From an uncultured Oscillospiraceae bacterium (GTDB lineage Bacteria; Bacillota; Clostridia; Oscillospirales; Acutalibacteraceae), in assembly GCA_900546265.1 (NCBI GenBank), contig URCA01000002.1, forward strand, positions 1-64,000: 64,000 nt of DNA, read 5' to 3'. Position 1 is the first letter of the stretch; each line of letters starts with the position of its first letter. Below, piece after piece: positions 33,239 through 41,422 of the stretch. The notes under the pieces were generated by a model. It saw nothing but the letters and a program-made list of their open reading frames with translations. It did no database searches and was not told the DNA's origin. The position numbers and the translations under genes are program-made.

Positions 33239-34869
33239 TACGTATTACCGGCATCCGGATGCCGCTGACCTACACCGACGAACGGCTGCGGCGGGCGGCG
33301 GCCGCGGTTTTGAAGATTTCGCCCGCCGCTCTGCGCACCCTCCGGGTGGCCAAACGGGCGGTGGACGCCCGCCAAAAAGAGGATGTGCATTTCAGCATCT
33401 CTGTCGACGTGACGGTGGCGGAGGAAGAAGCCGCCGTGGTCAGCCGGGCGGGCAGCAGCCGCGTTAGCGTCGTGCGGCCGCTTATCTACGCGCCCTCCCG
33501 GTTCCCTCGGGCGGCCGATCCGCGCCCTGTGGTGGTAGGCAGCGGGCCGGCGGGCCTGTTCGCCGCCCTGACCCTGGCGCGGGCGGGGCTGCGCCCCTTG
33601 CTGCTGGAGCGGGGTCGGGACGTGGACGCCCGGCAGCGGGACGTGGAGCGATTTCGCGCCACAGGCGTATTGGACACCGCTTCTAACGTCCAGTTCGGCG
33701 AAGGGGGCGCGGGCACCTTTTCGGACGGCAAGCTAAGCACCGGCATCAAGGATATCCGCTGCCGGTTCGTGCTGGAGGAGCTGGCCCGGGCGGGGGATCC
33801 CGCCGCCGATCCCGATGATATCCTCTGGCAGGCCAAACCTCACATCGGCACCGATCGCCTGCGCCGCACCGTCAAGGGCCTGCGGCAGGAGATTGAGCGC
33901 CTGGGCGGCACGGTTCACTTCGGCTGGCAGGCGGTGGATCTGCATATCGAGGCCGGAGCGCTGCGGGGCATCGCGGTCAATACGCCGGATGGGCGGAAGG
34001 AGCTCGACTGCGACCGCCTGATCCTGGCCATCGGTCACAGCGCCCGGGACACGCTGGAGATGCTCTGCCGGCGGGGCGTGCCGATGGAGCAGAAGCCCTT
34101 TGCCGTGGGGGTGCGCATTGAGCATCCCCGCGCCCTTATCGATCGAAGCCAATACGGCCGTTTCGCCGGGCATCCGGCCCTGGGCGCGGCGGATTACAAG
34201 CTGTCCTGCCGGCCTTTGGGCGGGCGGGGCGTCTATACCTTCTGCATGTGCCCCGGCGGGGTGGTGATGGCCGCCGCCTCCGAAGAGGGCGGCCTGGTGG
34301 TCAACGGCATGAGCGAGCACGCCCGCGACGCCGTCAACTCCAACAGCGCGCTGCTGGTCGGGGTGGGGCCGGAGGACTTTGGCTCGGCCCATCCCCTGGC
34401 GGGCGCGGCCTTTCAGCGGAAGATCGAGCAGGCGGCCTTTGCGCTGGGCGGCGGAGGCTACCGCGCCCCCATTCAGCTGGTGGCGGATTTTCTGCGCGAT
34501 CAAAAGTCGGCGTCTCTCGGCGAGGTGGAACCCAGCTACCGCCCGGGCGTGACCTTCGCGGATTTGCGGGACTGCCTGCCGGCTCCGGTAGCGCTCTCCC
34601 TCAAAGCGGCCCTGCCGGCTTTCGGGCGGCAGCTGGCGGGCTTCGACCGGCCGGACGCGGTGTTGACCGGTGTGGAATCCCGCTCCTCCTCGCCGGTGCG
34701 GCTGCTGCGGGACGACAGCGGCCAGTCGGCGGTGCACGGCCTGTTCCCCTGCGGGGAAGGCGCGGGCTATGCGGGAGGCATCGTGTCCGCCGCGGTGGAT
34801 GGCGTGAGGGCGGCGGAGCAGGTGATGCGCAGCCTGCTGGGCGGGGAATTGCCAAATCCTTGCGGTTGA
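33235..34869 (+). CDS. FAD-dependent dehydrogenase (COG2509 family)
   Basis: A 544-residue protein. Residues 1-90 form a small alpha/beta domain (MIRITGIRMPLTYTDERL) found at the N-terminus of COG2509 proteins. The FAD-binding VVVGSGPAGLFAALTLA is near residue 97. NVQFGEGGAGTFSDGKLSTGIKD, near 145, is family-specific. The C-terminal GLFPCGEGAGYAGGIVSAAVDG completes the FAD site. Function is uncharacterised; related to geranylgeranyl-reductase-like flavoproteins. The ATG overlaps the previous stop. A longer in-frame extension upstream is rejected because it lies wholly within the preceding gene. Confidence 0.87.
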   Translation: MIRITGIRMPLTYTDERLRRAAAAVLKISPAALRTLRVAKRAVDARQKEDVHFSISVDVTVAEEEAAVVSRAGSSRVSVVRPLIYAPSRFPRAADPRPVVVGSGPAGLFAALTLARAGLRPLLLERGRDVDARQRDVERFRATGVLDTASNVQFGEGGAGTFSDGKLSTGIKDIRCRFVLEELARAGDPAADPDDILWQAKPHIGTDRLRRTVKGLRQEIERLGGTVHFGWQAVDLHIEAGALRGIAVNTPDGRKELDCDRLILAIGHSARDTLEMLCRRGVPMEQKPFAVGVRIEHPRALIDRSQYGRFAGHPALGAADYKLSCRPLGGRGVYTFCMCPGGVVMAAASEEGGLVVNGMSEHARDAVNSNSALLVGVGPEDFGSAHPLAGAAFQRKIEQAAFALGGGGYRAPIQLVADFLRDQKSASLGEVEPSYRPGVTFADLRDCLPAPVALSLKAALPAFGRQLAGFDRPDAVLTGVESRSSSPVRLLRDDSGQSAVHGLFPCGEGAGYAGGIVSAAVDGVRAAEQVMRSLLGGELPNPCG

Positions 34870-34895
34870 ACCGGCCGTTCTTCCTGTTGTAGAAT
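34866..34895 (+). promoter_or_regulatory. possible promoter of the patatin gene
   Basis: TTGAAC, an 18-base spacer and TAGAAT between the flavoprotein stop and the patatin start. Confidence 0.5.
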
Positions 34896-34926
34896 AGAAG
34901 GAAAGACGCATTCGACAGGAGGCATC

Positions 34927-36066
34927 ATGGAAAATTACGGGCTGGTACTGGCGGGCGGCGGCTGCAAGGGCGTGTATCAAATCGGCGTGTGGCGGGCGCT
35001 GCGGGAGATGGGCGTGTCTATCACGGCGGTGGTCGGCACCTCGGTAGGGGCGATGAACGGCGCGCTGGTGGCGCTGGATCGCTATGACGAGGCGGTGACG
35101 CTGTGGCTGGATATGAGCATCGAAAAGGGCTTCGCCCTGCCCGAGCCCCTGCGGGTGCCGGACAACCTGTTCCATGTGAAAAACGCGGACATTGTTGTCA
35201 AGGAGCTGTTCCGCAGCCGGGGATTGGACATGTCCCCCCTGCGCCGCCGGTTCGAGGAGCTGGTGACCGAGGACGCGCTGCGGGCTTCCCCGGTGGAATA
35301 CGGGTTAGTCACCTTTGAGGTGACTAGGCGGCAGGGGCGGCACCTCTACCGCGACCAGATTCCCAAGGGCCAGCTCATCGACTACATCATGGCTTCCTCG
35401 GCCTATCCGGGGATCCAGCGCCCCGCCATCGGCGGCAAAACCTTCCTGGACGGCGGTCTCATCGACAACTTGCCGGTCAAGATGCTGCTGCGCCGCCATC
35501 CCGATCACGTCGTGGTGGTGGACATCGGGGACACCGGTCTGCCGAGAGGCCTGCCGTCGGATTTGGATTTGATCTACATCAAGCCGGCGCAGCGGCTGGG
35601 TACGGCCTTCGCATACCAGCCGGGAGACGCCGCCAAGAAGATGAAGCTGGGCTGGTTCGACGGCCGCAAGGCCTTCGGCCGGCTGGCCGGAAAATGGCTG
35701 TATTTTCTTCCGGACGAGTACCGGCGGCTGCGGGACAATCTGGGGGAGGAGACGGTGAAGGGCCTGGAAATTGCTGCCCGTCTCTACGGCTTGGAGCAGC
35801 TGGAGGAACGGCTGGCCCTGCCCTTTGCGCGAGAACTGCTGGAACGGGATCAAGCGGCGGCTCTCCGCCTCCGGGATCAGGCCGGGCGGACGGACTTCCC
35901 CTTTCTTCTCTCCCAGCCCGCAGAGCTGCAGCTTCAGGTCATCCGCCGGCAGGCCGATGAGGGCCATCTGCGGTTCCGCCCCCTGGCGCAGCGGCTGTTT
36001 CCGGATACGCTCCGGGCCGCCGACGCGCTGGCCCGCCTGCGGCGGTATATGGAAGGGGAGGATTAG
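34927..36066 (+). CDS. patatin-like phospholipase
   Basis: A 379-residue serine lipase-type protein. The oxyanion-hole motif GGGCKGVYQIG is at residues 10-20, the nucleophile Ser43 lies in GTSVG, and the catalytic Asp is in FLDGGLIDNLP near 175 (DGG). These three motifs define the patatin Ser-Asp dyad. Residues 290-379 form a helical extension. No signal peptide is seen, so it probably acts on lipids from the cytoplasmic side. The ATG follows GGAGG. A tiny cysteine-rich protein gene starts right after the stop. Confidence 0.9.
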   Translation: MENYGLVLAGGGCKGVYQIGVWRALREMGVSITAVVGTSVGAMNGALVALDRYDEAVTLWLDMSIEKGFALPEPLRVPDNLFHVKNADIVVKELFRSRGLDMSPLRRRFEELVTEDALRASPVEYGLVTFEVTRRQGRHLYRDQIPKGQLIDYIMASSAYPGIQRPAIGGKTFLDGGLIDNLPVKMLLRRHPDHVVVVDIGDTGLPRGLPSDLDLIYIKPAQRLGTAFAYQPGDAAKKMKLGWFDGRKAFGRLAGKWLYFLPDEYRRLRDNLGEETVKGLEIAARLYGLEQLEERLALPFARELLERDQAAALRLRDQAGRTDFPFLLSQPAELQLQVIRRQADEGHLRFRPLAQRLFPDTLRAADALARLRRYMEGED

Positions 36067-36067
36067 C

Positions 36068-36235
36068 TTGAAGGAGGAGAAGACGCCCGATAACGCGCCG
36101 GCCGCGGGCCATGCCTGCCCCTGCAAACGGACGAAATGCCCCCGCCTCGGAAACTGCGGGGCATGCCGGGCCCATCACGAAGGAAAAAAGCACCCGCCCG
36201 CCTGCGACCGCGTGTCTAAACAGCCCCGGACATAA
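36068..36235 (+). CDS. small cysteine-rich protein, 55 residues
   Basis: A 55-residue protein with CPCKRTKCPRLGNCGACRAHH and a later single cysteine: six Cys and two adjacent His, suggesting a metal-bound knot. Small proteins of this C-x-C-x4-C-x5-C-x2-C type seem common in Clostridia and have no known function. The start is TTG with GGGGAGG 6 bases upstream, overlapping the end of the patatin gene, which suggests co-translation. It has no signal peptide. Confidence 0.65.
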   Translation: MKEEKTPDNAPAAGHACPCKRTKCPRLGNCGACRAHHEGKKHPPACDRVSKQPRT

Positions 36236-36275
36236 AAAAGCCGCCCTTCCATTTCGGAAAAGGGCGGTTTTCTCT
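36234..36275. terminator. bidirectional terminator between the cysteine-rich gene and spoIIID
   Basis: AAAAGCCGCCCTT and AAGGGCGGTTTT form the stem, with A and T runs on either side. Confidence 0.85.
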
Positions 36276-36276
36276 T

Positions 36277-36534
36277 TTATTCTTCCTCGTCGTGCCGGTA
36301 TTTTTCTCGGGTGGCCAGGCCGCCGCGGATATGCCGCTGCGCTTTATTGATGTCCAGCACGCTGCGCACCCGCACATAAAGTTGGGGATTAACCACCCGC
36401 AGGCGGTCGGAAACGTCCTTATGTACCGTACTTTTGCTTATATGAAACTTCTTGGCGGCGGCGCGCACCGTCGCGTTATTTTCAATAATGTATTCGCCCA
36501 ACTCGATGGCTCTACCTTCAACGGCTCCCTTCAC
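36277..36534 (-). CDS. spoIIID: sporulation transcription factor SpoIIID
   Basis: An 85-residue DNA-binding protein. The helix-turn-helix AAKKFHISKSTVHKDVSDRL is at residues 27-46, followed by the conserved basic C-terminus (DINKAQRHIRGGLATREKYR). SpoIIID controls mother-cell genes during sporulation, so the organism is, or recently was, a spore former. The start is GTG after GAGGTGATA. Monocistronic, facing a shared terminator. Confidence 0.96.
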   Translation of the reverse strand: MKGAVEGRAIELGEYIIENNATVRAAAKKFHISKSTVHKDVSDRLRVVNPQLYVRVRSVLDINKAQRHIRGGLATREKYRHDEEE

Positions 36535-36622
36535 ACTATCACCTCATCCGAAAATCATAGTAGATAGTATGCGGGAAAACGGGGCAATATGCCGACCCGA
36601 AAACCGAATTCCTCTCAGGCGT

Positions 36623-37501
36623 CTATTTTTCGCCTTCCGGCGACGGGAGCGTCCCCTCCCGCACGGCGGCCCGGTACCGGCGGGGGGACATCTGCGTCTC
36701 CCGACGGAACAGCCGCGAGAAATAGTTATAATCGGCGATCCCCACCTGGGCAGCCACCTCCGCCACCGGCAGATCGGTCCCGGCCAGCAGCCGCTTGGCC
36801 TGGGTCAGCCGCCCCTCTAGCGCCAGCGCTCCCACGGTTTTACCGCTGTTCTCCCGGGCTGTGCGGCAGAGAGTGGCCACGCTGACCGACAGCGCGTCGG
36901 CCATATCCTGCAACGTGAACGGCGCGGTCAGATGCTGGGCAATATATGACTGCATCCCTTCCCACAAATCCTGCCGCCCCTTCATCAGCTGCTCGAGCCG
37001 GATATAGCCCACGCAGGCCGCCAAAATGTGAGAGGAGGCCTCGATATAGGCGGCAGACATCCGCCGCACCTGATGAAACGCCTGGCGCAGCATGTCCGTA
37101 TCAGGAAATAAGTCCGCGCACCGGCGGCGGGTGTCCTCCCATTGTCCCGGCAAATCCTCGTCGTACAGCAGCTGGCCATACATCAGATATCCGGCCGGCC
37201 TCCCCCCCTCCTCCTGCAGGGGAACGCAGACCTCCAGCAGACCGGCGTGGCACCGATAGACCACCGGCCGGCCGGTGCGCTTCGCCTCCCGCATACCGTG
37301 GTTATCCCATTCCCGGCAGCGCCGAGCGCCCGTTTCACTGCTGCGCAGCCAGCTGCACAAGGCACAATGCGGCTCCGGATAGGCCATCAGCATATGAAAA
37401 TCGGCGTCGAATACCCCGATGCGCTGTCCCGTCACCGCGTAATAGTCCATGAGAAGACGACGCAGCTTTTCGTTGTTCTCCCCCTGCCATGGCTGTTTCA
37501 T
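36623..37501 (-). CDS. PocR-domain AraC-family regulator
   Basis: A 292-residue protein. The N-terminal ~160 residues form a PocR sensory domain with clustered Cys and His (HCALCSWLRSSETGARRC near 45-62, and YRCHAGLLEVCVPL near 82). The C-terminal ~100 residues carry two AraC helix-turn-helices, ending GIADYNYFSRLFRRETQMSPRRYR. PocR domains sense small diols or hydrocarbons. It diverges from fucI with half-sites in between, so it is the likely activator of fucI-fucU. Confidence 0.88.
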   Translation of the reverse strand: MKQPWQGENNEKLRRLLMDYYAVTGQRIGVFDADFHMLMAYPEPHCALCSWLRSSETGARRCREWDNHGMREAKRTGRPVVYRCHAGLLEVCVPLQEEGGRPAGYLMYGQLLYDEDLPGQWEDTRRRCADLFPDTDMLRQAFHQVRRMSAAYIEASSHILAACVGYIRLEQLMKGRQDLWEGMQSYIAQHLTAPFTLQDMADALSVSVATLCRTARENSGKTVGALALEGRLTQAKRLLAGTDLPVAEVAAQVGIADYNYFSRLFRRETQMSPRRYRAAVREGTLPSPEGEK

Positions 37502-37525
37502 CCCATTCCTCCCCCAATCATAAAA

Positions 37526-37569
37526 ATACTAAAGCAAATGATAAGATTATACTAATTTCTTTTAGTATT
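37526..37569. promoter_or_regulatory. three ATACTAA half-sites between the regulator and fucI
   Basis: ATACTAA occurs at 37526-37532 and 37549-37555 (23 bp apart), and inverted as TTAGTAT at 37562-37568. They lie directly upstream of the fucI promoter and overlap the regulator's own -10 region (TATAAT on the minus strand, 37546-37551). This fits an AraC-type activator that also represses itself. Confidence 0.5.
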
Positions 37570-37573
37570 CTAC

Positions 37574-37602
37574 TATAAATCCCGGAATAAATCCAGTATA
37601 AT
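37574..37602 (+). promoter_or_regulatory. promoter of fucI-fucU
   Basis: A perfect TATAAT lies 17 bases after TATAAA, which is a poor -35. The missing -35 fits dependence on the adjacent activator. Confidence 0.5.
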
Positions 37603-37649
37603 TCAGACAGTTGGCAGTATTCCCGCAATCGACATGACAGAAAGGATGG

Positions 37650-39419
37650 ATGAATTTGAAAACCACGGTCAAAATCGGCATTCGGCCCGTCATTGACGGC
37701 CGCTGGGGCGGCATCCGCGAAGGGCTGGAGGAGCAGACCATGGGCATGGCCCTGGCCGCCAAGGAGCTTATCGAAAGCCGGCTGCGGCATCCCGACGGCC
37801 ACAAGGTGGAGTGCGTCATCGCCGACGGTACCATCGGCGGCGGTGAGGAAGCCGCGGCCTGCGCCGAGAAATTCAAGAACAACAACGTTGCGGTGACCCT
37901 GAGCGTCACCCCCTGCTGGTGCTACGGCAGCGAGACCATGGATCTCGACCCCCTGACCATCAAGGCGGTCTGGGGCTTCAACGGCACCGAACGGCCCGGC
38001 GCGGTGTATCTGGCCGCCGTCATGGCCGCCCACGCCCAGCGCGGCCTGCCGGCCTTCAGCATCTACGGCCACGATGTGCAGGACATGAACGACACCACCA
38101 TTCCCGCCGATGTGCAGGAGAAAATTCTCCGCTTTGCCAAAGCGGCCGTCGCGGTGGCCTCCATGCGCAACAAAGCCTACGTGGGCATCGGCTCGGTGGC
38201 CATGGGTATCGCCGGCTCCTTCCTCAACCCGGACTTGATGCAGAAGTATTTCGGCATCCGCGCCGAGTGGGTGGACATGAGCGAAATCCTCCGCCGCATC
38301 GACCTGGGCATCTACGACCACGAGGAATACGAGAAGGCCCTGGCCTGGACCAAGGCCAACTGCAAGCCCGGGGACGACAACAACGAGCGGCCTCATACGC
38401 CGGAGCAGAAGGAAGCGGAATGGGAATTCGTCTGCAAGATGACCATCATCTGCCGCGACATTATGAAGGGTAACCCCAAGCTCGGCGAAATGGGCTTCCA
38501 CGAGGAGGCGCTGGGCCGCAACGCCATCGTGGGCGGCTTCCAGGGGCAGCGGCAGTGGACCGACTACAAGCCTAACGGCGACTTCATGGAGGCTATCCTC
38601 AACTCCAGCTTCGACTGGAACGGCATCCGGGAGGCCATGACCTTCGCCACCGAAAACGACACCCTCAACGGCATGGCCATGCTGTTCCTCCATCTGCTGA
38701 CCAACCAGGCCACCGTGTTCTCTGACGTGCGTACCTACTGGAGCCCCGAGGCCGTCAAGCGGGTCACCGGCTGGACGCCGGTAAACGGCGCGGAAAACGG
38801 CTTCATGCATCTCATCAACTCGGGCGCGTCGGCCCTGGACGGCTCTGGCCGGGAAACGGGCGCCGACGGCAAGGCGGCCATGAAGCCCTTCTGGGACATC
38901 ACCGAGGCGGACGCGAACGCCTGCCTGGAGGCTACCCGCTGGGCGGCGGCCAATCTGGGCTACTTCCGGGGCGGCGGGTTCTCCTCCCAGTTCAGCACCA
39001 CCGGCGCCATGCCGGTAACCATGGCCCGCCTGAACATGGTGGAAGGCATCGGCCCAGTGCTGCAAATCGCCGAAGGCTATACCGTCGACCTGCCCGACGA
39101 AGTGAACAAGACGCTGCTGGATCGGACGGATCCCACCTGGCCCTCCACCTGGTTCGCTCCCATTCTCACTGGAAAGGGCGCGTTCACCGACGTGTATGCC
39201 GTCATGGCCAACTGGGGCGCCAACCATGGGGCCTGGACCTACGGCCACGTGGGCGCGGATCTTATCACCATGGCCAGCATGATGCGTATCCCGGTCTCCA
39301 TGCACAACGTGCCGGAGGAGAAAATTTACCGGCCCCACAGCTGGACGGCCTTCGGCACCATGGACAAGGAGGGCGCCGATTATCGCGCCTGCGCGGCCTA
39401 CGGCCCGCTGTACCGCTGA
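37650..39419 (+). CDS. fucI: L-fucose isomerase
   Basis: A 589-residue protein matching the usual length of L-fucose isomerase. It begins with KIGIRPVIDGRWGGIREGLE, typical of the N1 domain, and has CWCYGSETMDL near residue 90. Mn-binding residues are expected in AMLFLHLLTNQATVFSDVRTYW near 350 (Glu/Asp ligands) and at the C-terminal His in MHNVPEEKIYRPHSW. It interconverts L-fucose and L-fuculose (and often D-arabinose and ribulose). The operon continues with fucU. No kinase, aldolase or permease follows, so the rest of the pathway must be elsewhere. Confidence 0.95.
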   Translation: MNLKTTVKIGIRPVIDGRWGGIREGLEEQTMGMALAAKELIESRLRHPDGHKVECVIADGTIGGGEEAAACAEKFKNNNVAVTLSVTPCWCYGSETMDLDPLTIKAVWGFNGTERPGAVYLAAVMAAHAQRGLPAFSIYGHDVQDMNDTTIPADVQEKILRFAKAAVAVASMRNKAYVGIGSVAMGIAGSFLNPDLMQKYFGIRAEWVDMSEILRRIDLGIYDHEEYEKALAWTKANCKPGDDNNERPHTPEQKEAEWEFVCKMTIICRDIMKGNPKLGEMGFHEEALGRNAIVGGFQGQRQWTDYKPNGDFMEAILNSSFDWNGIREAMTFATENDTLNGMAMLFLHLLTNQATVFSDVRTYWSPEAVKRVTGWTPVNGAENGFMHLINSGASALDGSGRETGADGKAAMKPFWDITEADANACLEATRWAAANLGYFRGGGFSSQFSTTGAMPVTMARLNMVEGIGPVLQIAEGYTVDLPDEVNKTLLDRTDPTWPSTWFAPILTGKGAFTDVYAVMANWGANHGAWTYGHVGADLITMASMMRIPVSMHNVPEEKIYRPHSWTAFGTMDKEGADYRACAAYGPLYR

Positions 39420-39440
39420 CAGGCGGGGAGGAGCGCGCTT

Positions 39441-39869
39441 ATGCTTAAGGGTATTCCCTCTCTCCTGTCCCCCGAGCTGCTGAAAATCCTGATGGAGATG
39501 GGGCACGGGGATGAAATCGTCATCGGCGACGGCAATTTTCCGGCCGCCTCCTGTGCGCAGCGGCTGGTGCGCTGCGACGGCCACGGCGTACCGGAGGTGC
39601 TGGAGGCGATTTTGCAGCTGATGCCGCTGGACCCTTATGTGGAACAGCCGCTGGCCCTGATGGATCTCTCCGGCGGGGACACGGAAATTCCGCCGATCTG
39701 GCAGGTATACGCCGACACGGCCGCCCGGTACGAACCGGATCACCATGCCTTCGAAAAAATGGAACGGTTCGCTTTCTATGAACGGGCCAAAAAGGCCTAT
39801 GCCATTGTGGCGACCGGCGAAAGCGCCATTTACGCCAACATCATCCTGAAAAAGGGCGTCGTGAAATAA
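39441..39869 (+). CDS. fucU: L-fucose mutarotase
   Basis: A 142-residue RbsD/FucU-family protein. MGHGDEIVIGDGNFPA (residues 19-34) contains the catalytic His, and ERFAFYERAKKAYAIVATGE near 108 is the conserved C-terminal strand. It speeds conversion between alpha and beta anomers of fucose, feeding the isomerase. It starts 21 bases after fucI and ends the operon. Confidence 0.93.
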   Translation: MLKGIPSLLSPELLKILMEMGHGDEIVIGDGNFPAASCAQRLVRCDGHGVPEVLEAILQLMPLDPYVEQPLALMDLSGGDTEIPPIWQVYADTAARYEPDHHAFEKMERFAFYERAKKAYAIVATGESAIYANIILKKGVVK

Positions 39870-39872
39870 GGC

Positions 39873-39910
39873 AAAAAGGAAGCAGGCACCGAGGTGTCTG
39901 CTTCCTTTTT
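39873..39910. terminator. bidirectional terminator between fucU and mltG
   Basis: GGAAGCAGGCACC pairs with GGTGTCTGCTTCC (one G-U) and is flanked by A5 and T5. Confidence 0.9.
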
Positions 39911-39916
39911 GTATAT

Positions 39917-40897
39917 CTAAGAGGCGGCCCGCAGGCCGGCTTTTATCTCATTTTGCTGATGTTCCTCGTAGGTGTCGGCGTAATAGTAGACGCCGGTTTT
40001 CTTGTCGGAGCAGAAAAACAGGTAGCTGGCCTCCGTGGGAGACAGGGCTGCCTGGATAGCGTTCATGCCGGGATTGCAGATGGGGGTGGCGGGCAGCCCC
40101 GTGCATTTATAGGTATTGTTGTTATTGCGGAAAGCGTCCCATTTGTTCGGATCCGTAAAGCCCTTGACCGCCCCCTCCAGATAGGTGATGGTGGAATCCA
40201 GCTCCAGTTTCCAATTTTTCTGCATACGATTATGGATCACGGCGGAGATGTTGTTCATTTCCGCAGGCTTCGCCCCCTCCTTCTCAATTAGGGACGCGAT
40301 GATCACAATTTGATCCATGGTCAGGCCCATGGCCTTGGCCTTATTCTGGATAGCCGCCGTATATTTTTCCTTGCTGCCCCGCAGCATCCGGCCGATGGCG
40401 TCCTCCGGCTTGTCGTTTTTATAGAACTCATAGGTGCTGGGGAACAAGTATCCCTCCAGCTTGTAGCAGCGGTTGGGATCCGAGGGGATTTGCGCCACCA
40501 GAGGGTAATCCTTGGCGAAATTATAGGTTTCCGCCGTTTTCAACAGATCATTGAATGAAGCCACGCCCTTGCTTTCCAGAAGCAAAAAGGTCTTGGCCAG
40601 GGTGTAGCCCTCCGGAATGGTGACCTTTATAGTCCGCGGCTCGGTGGTGGTAGCGGCCGTTGTGGTGGCGGCAGTCGTCGGCTTCAGAGGCGTTTTCGTC
40701 CGGCTGGCGGTCGGTTCCTGACGCGCGGCGGTCGTCGTCTCGGGTGCGGTCCCGGTCGTCGATGCCGTTGTGACGGCGGAGCCGGTTCCGCTGGCGGCGG
40801 GCGCCGCCGAGGAGGCGGGCGTGTCATCCTTGGGCCGGCAGGCAGACAGGGACAAAACAAGCAGGGCCGAAAGGCCCGCGCAAACGCGTTTTATCAT
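39917..40897 (-). CDS. mltG: MltG/YceG-family endolytic transglycosylase, lipoprotein form
   Basis: A 326-residue protein. Residues 1-20 form a signal peptide with lipobox LSLSAC, so the Cys should be lipidated by Lgt. About 60 residues of Thr/Ala/Pro-rich linker follow. The MltG domain (about 85-320) has ASLIEKEGAKPAEMNNISAVIHNR, holding the catalytic Glu, and LEGYLFPSTYEF. MltG cuts nascent peptidoglycan near the membrane. The usual form has an N-terminal transmembrane helix; a lipid anchor with a long disordered linker is unusual. The ATG chosen has GGAGG 8 bases upstream. Confidence 0.88.
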   Translation of the reverse strand: MIKRVCAGLSALLVLSLSACRPKDDTPASSAAPAASGTGSAVTTASTTGTAPETTTAARQEPTASRTKTPLKPTTAATTTAATTTEPRTIKVTIPEGYTLAKTFLLLESKGVASFNDLLKTAETYNFAKDYPLVAQIPSDPNRCYKLEGYLFPSTYEFYKNDKPEDAIGRMLRGSKEKYTAAIQNKAKAMGLTMDQIVIIASLIEKEGAKPAEMNNISAVIHNRMQKNWKLELDSTITYLEGAVKGFTDPNKWDAFRNNNNTYKCTGLPATPICNPGMNAIQAALSPTEASYLFFCSDKKTGVYYYADTYEEHQQNEIKAGLRAAS

Positions 40898-40949
40898 TGA
40901 GGAATCCTCCTTCGGTAAGGGATGAAGCAATCTAACTAGTATGCTTCCC

Positions 40950-40977
40950 ATTATACGCAGAATCCTGCGAAATGCAA
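40950..40977 (-). promoter_or_regulatory. promoter of mltG
   Basis: Minus-strand TTGCAT, a 16-base spacer and TATAAT. Confidence 0.65.
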
Positions 40978-41040
40978 GGCGTTTTTGTGGATCTGTTCAT
41001 TTAGAACCGGATTCTTAAGAATTCAATTGGAAATCCTTAC

Positions 41041-41077
41041 AAAAACAAGCGGAACCGGTTAGCCGGCCCCGCTTGTT
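41041..41077 (-). terminator. terminator of the his operon
   Basis: AACAAGCGG and CCGCTTGTT close a stem with an inner CCGG pairing; on the minus strand it ends in five U residues. It begins 3 bases after the hisE stop. Confidence 0.85.
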
Positions 41078-41080
41078 ATC

Positions 41081-41407
41081 TCAGCTGTTGCGATCCACCT
41101 TTTTGAAGGTTTTCAGGTTGCCCGCCTTGCCGTGGCGTTCGTTGAGAATGGATTCCAGATCCTCCGGCGTGATGCCCTGAAGGGCCATCAGCACCAGCAC
41201 GTGGTAGGTGAGATCGCAGATTTCCCCGGCGGTTTCGTCGTTGCGGCCGTTTTTCGCCGCAATCAGGGTTTCTGCGCACTCCTCCCCCACTTTTTTCAGA
41301 ATTTTATCGATCCCCTGGTCAAACAAATACCGGGTATAGGAGTTCTCCGACGGATTATCCCGCCGGTCGAGAATGGTGGCGTATACATCGCGGATACAGT
41401 CGCTCAT
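41081..41407 (-). CDS. hisE: phosphoribosyl-ATP pyrophosphatase
   Basis: A 108-residue MazG-fold enzyme. The helix motif KKVGEECAETLIAAKN (residues 38-53) carries the Mg-binding EExxE-like glutamates, followed by EICDLTYHVLVLM with the second acidic pair. It hydrolyses phosphoribosyl-ATP to phosphoribosyl-AMP, the second histidine step. It is a stand-alone HisE, since the HisI activity is fused to HisA in the preceding gene. Confidence 0.95.
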   Translation of the reverse strand: MSDCIRDVYATILDRRDNPSENSYTRYLFDQGIDKILKKVGEECAETLIAAKNGRNDETAGEICDLTYHVLVLMALQGITPEDLESILNERHGKAGNLKTFKKVDRNS

Positions 41408-41422
41408 AACGGTTCGGCTCCT

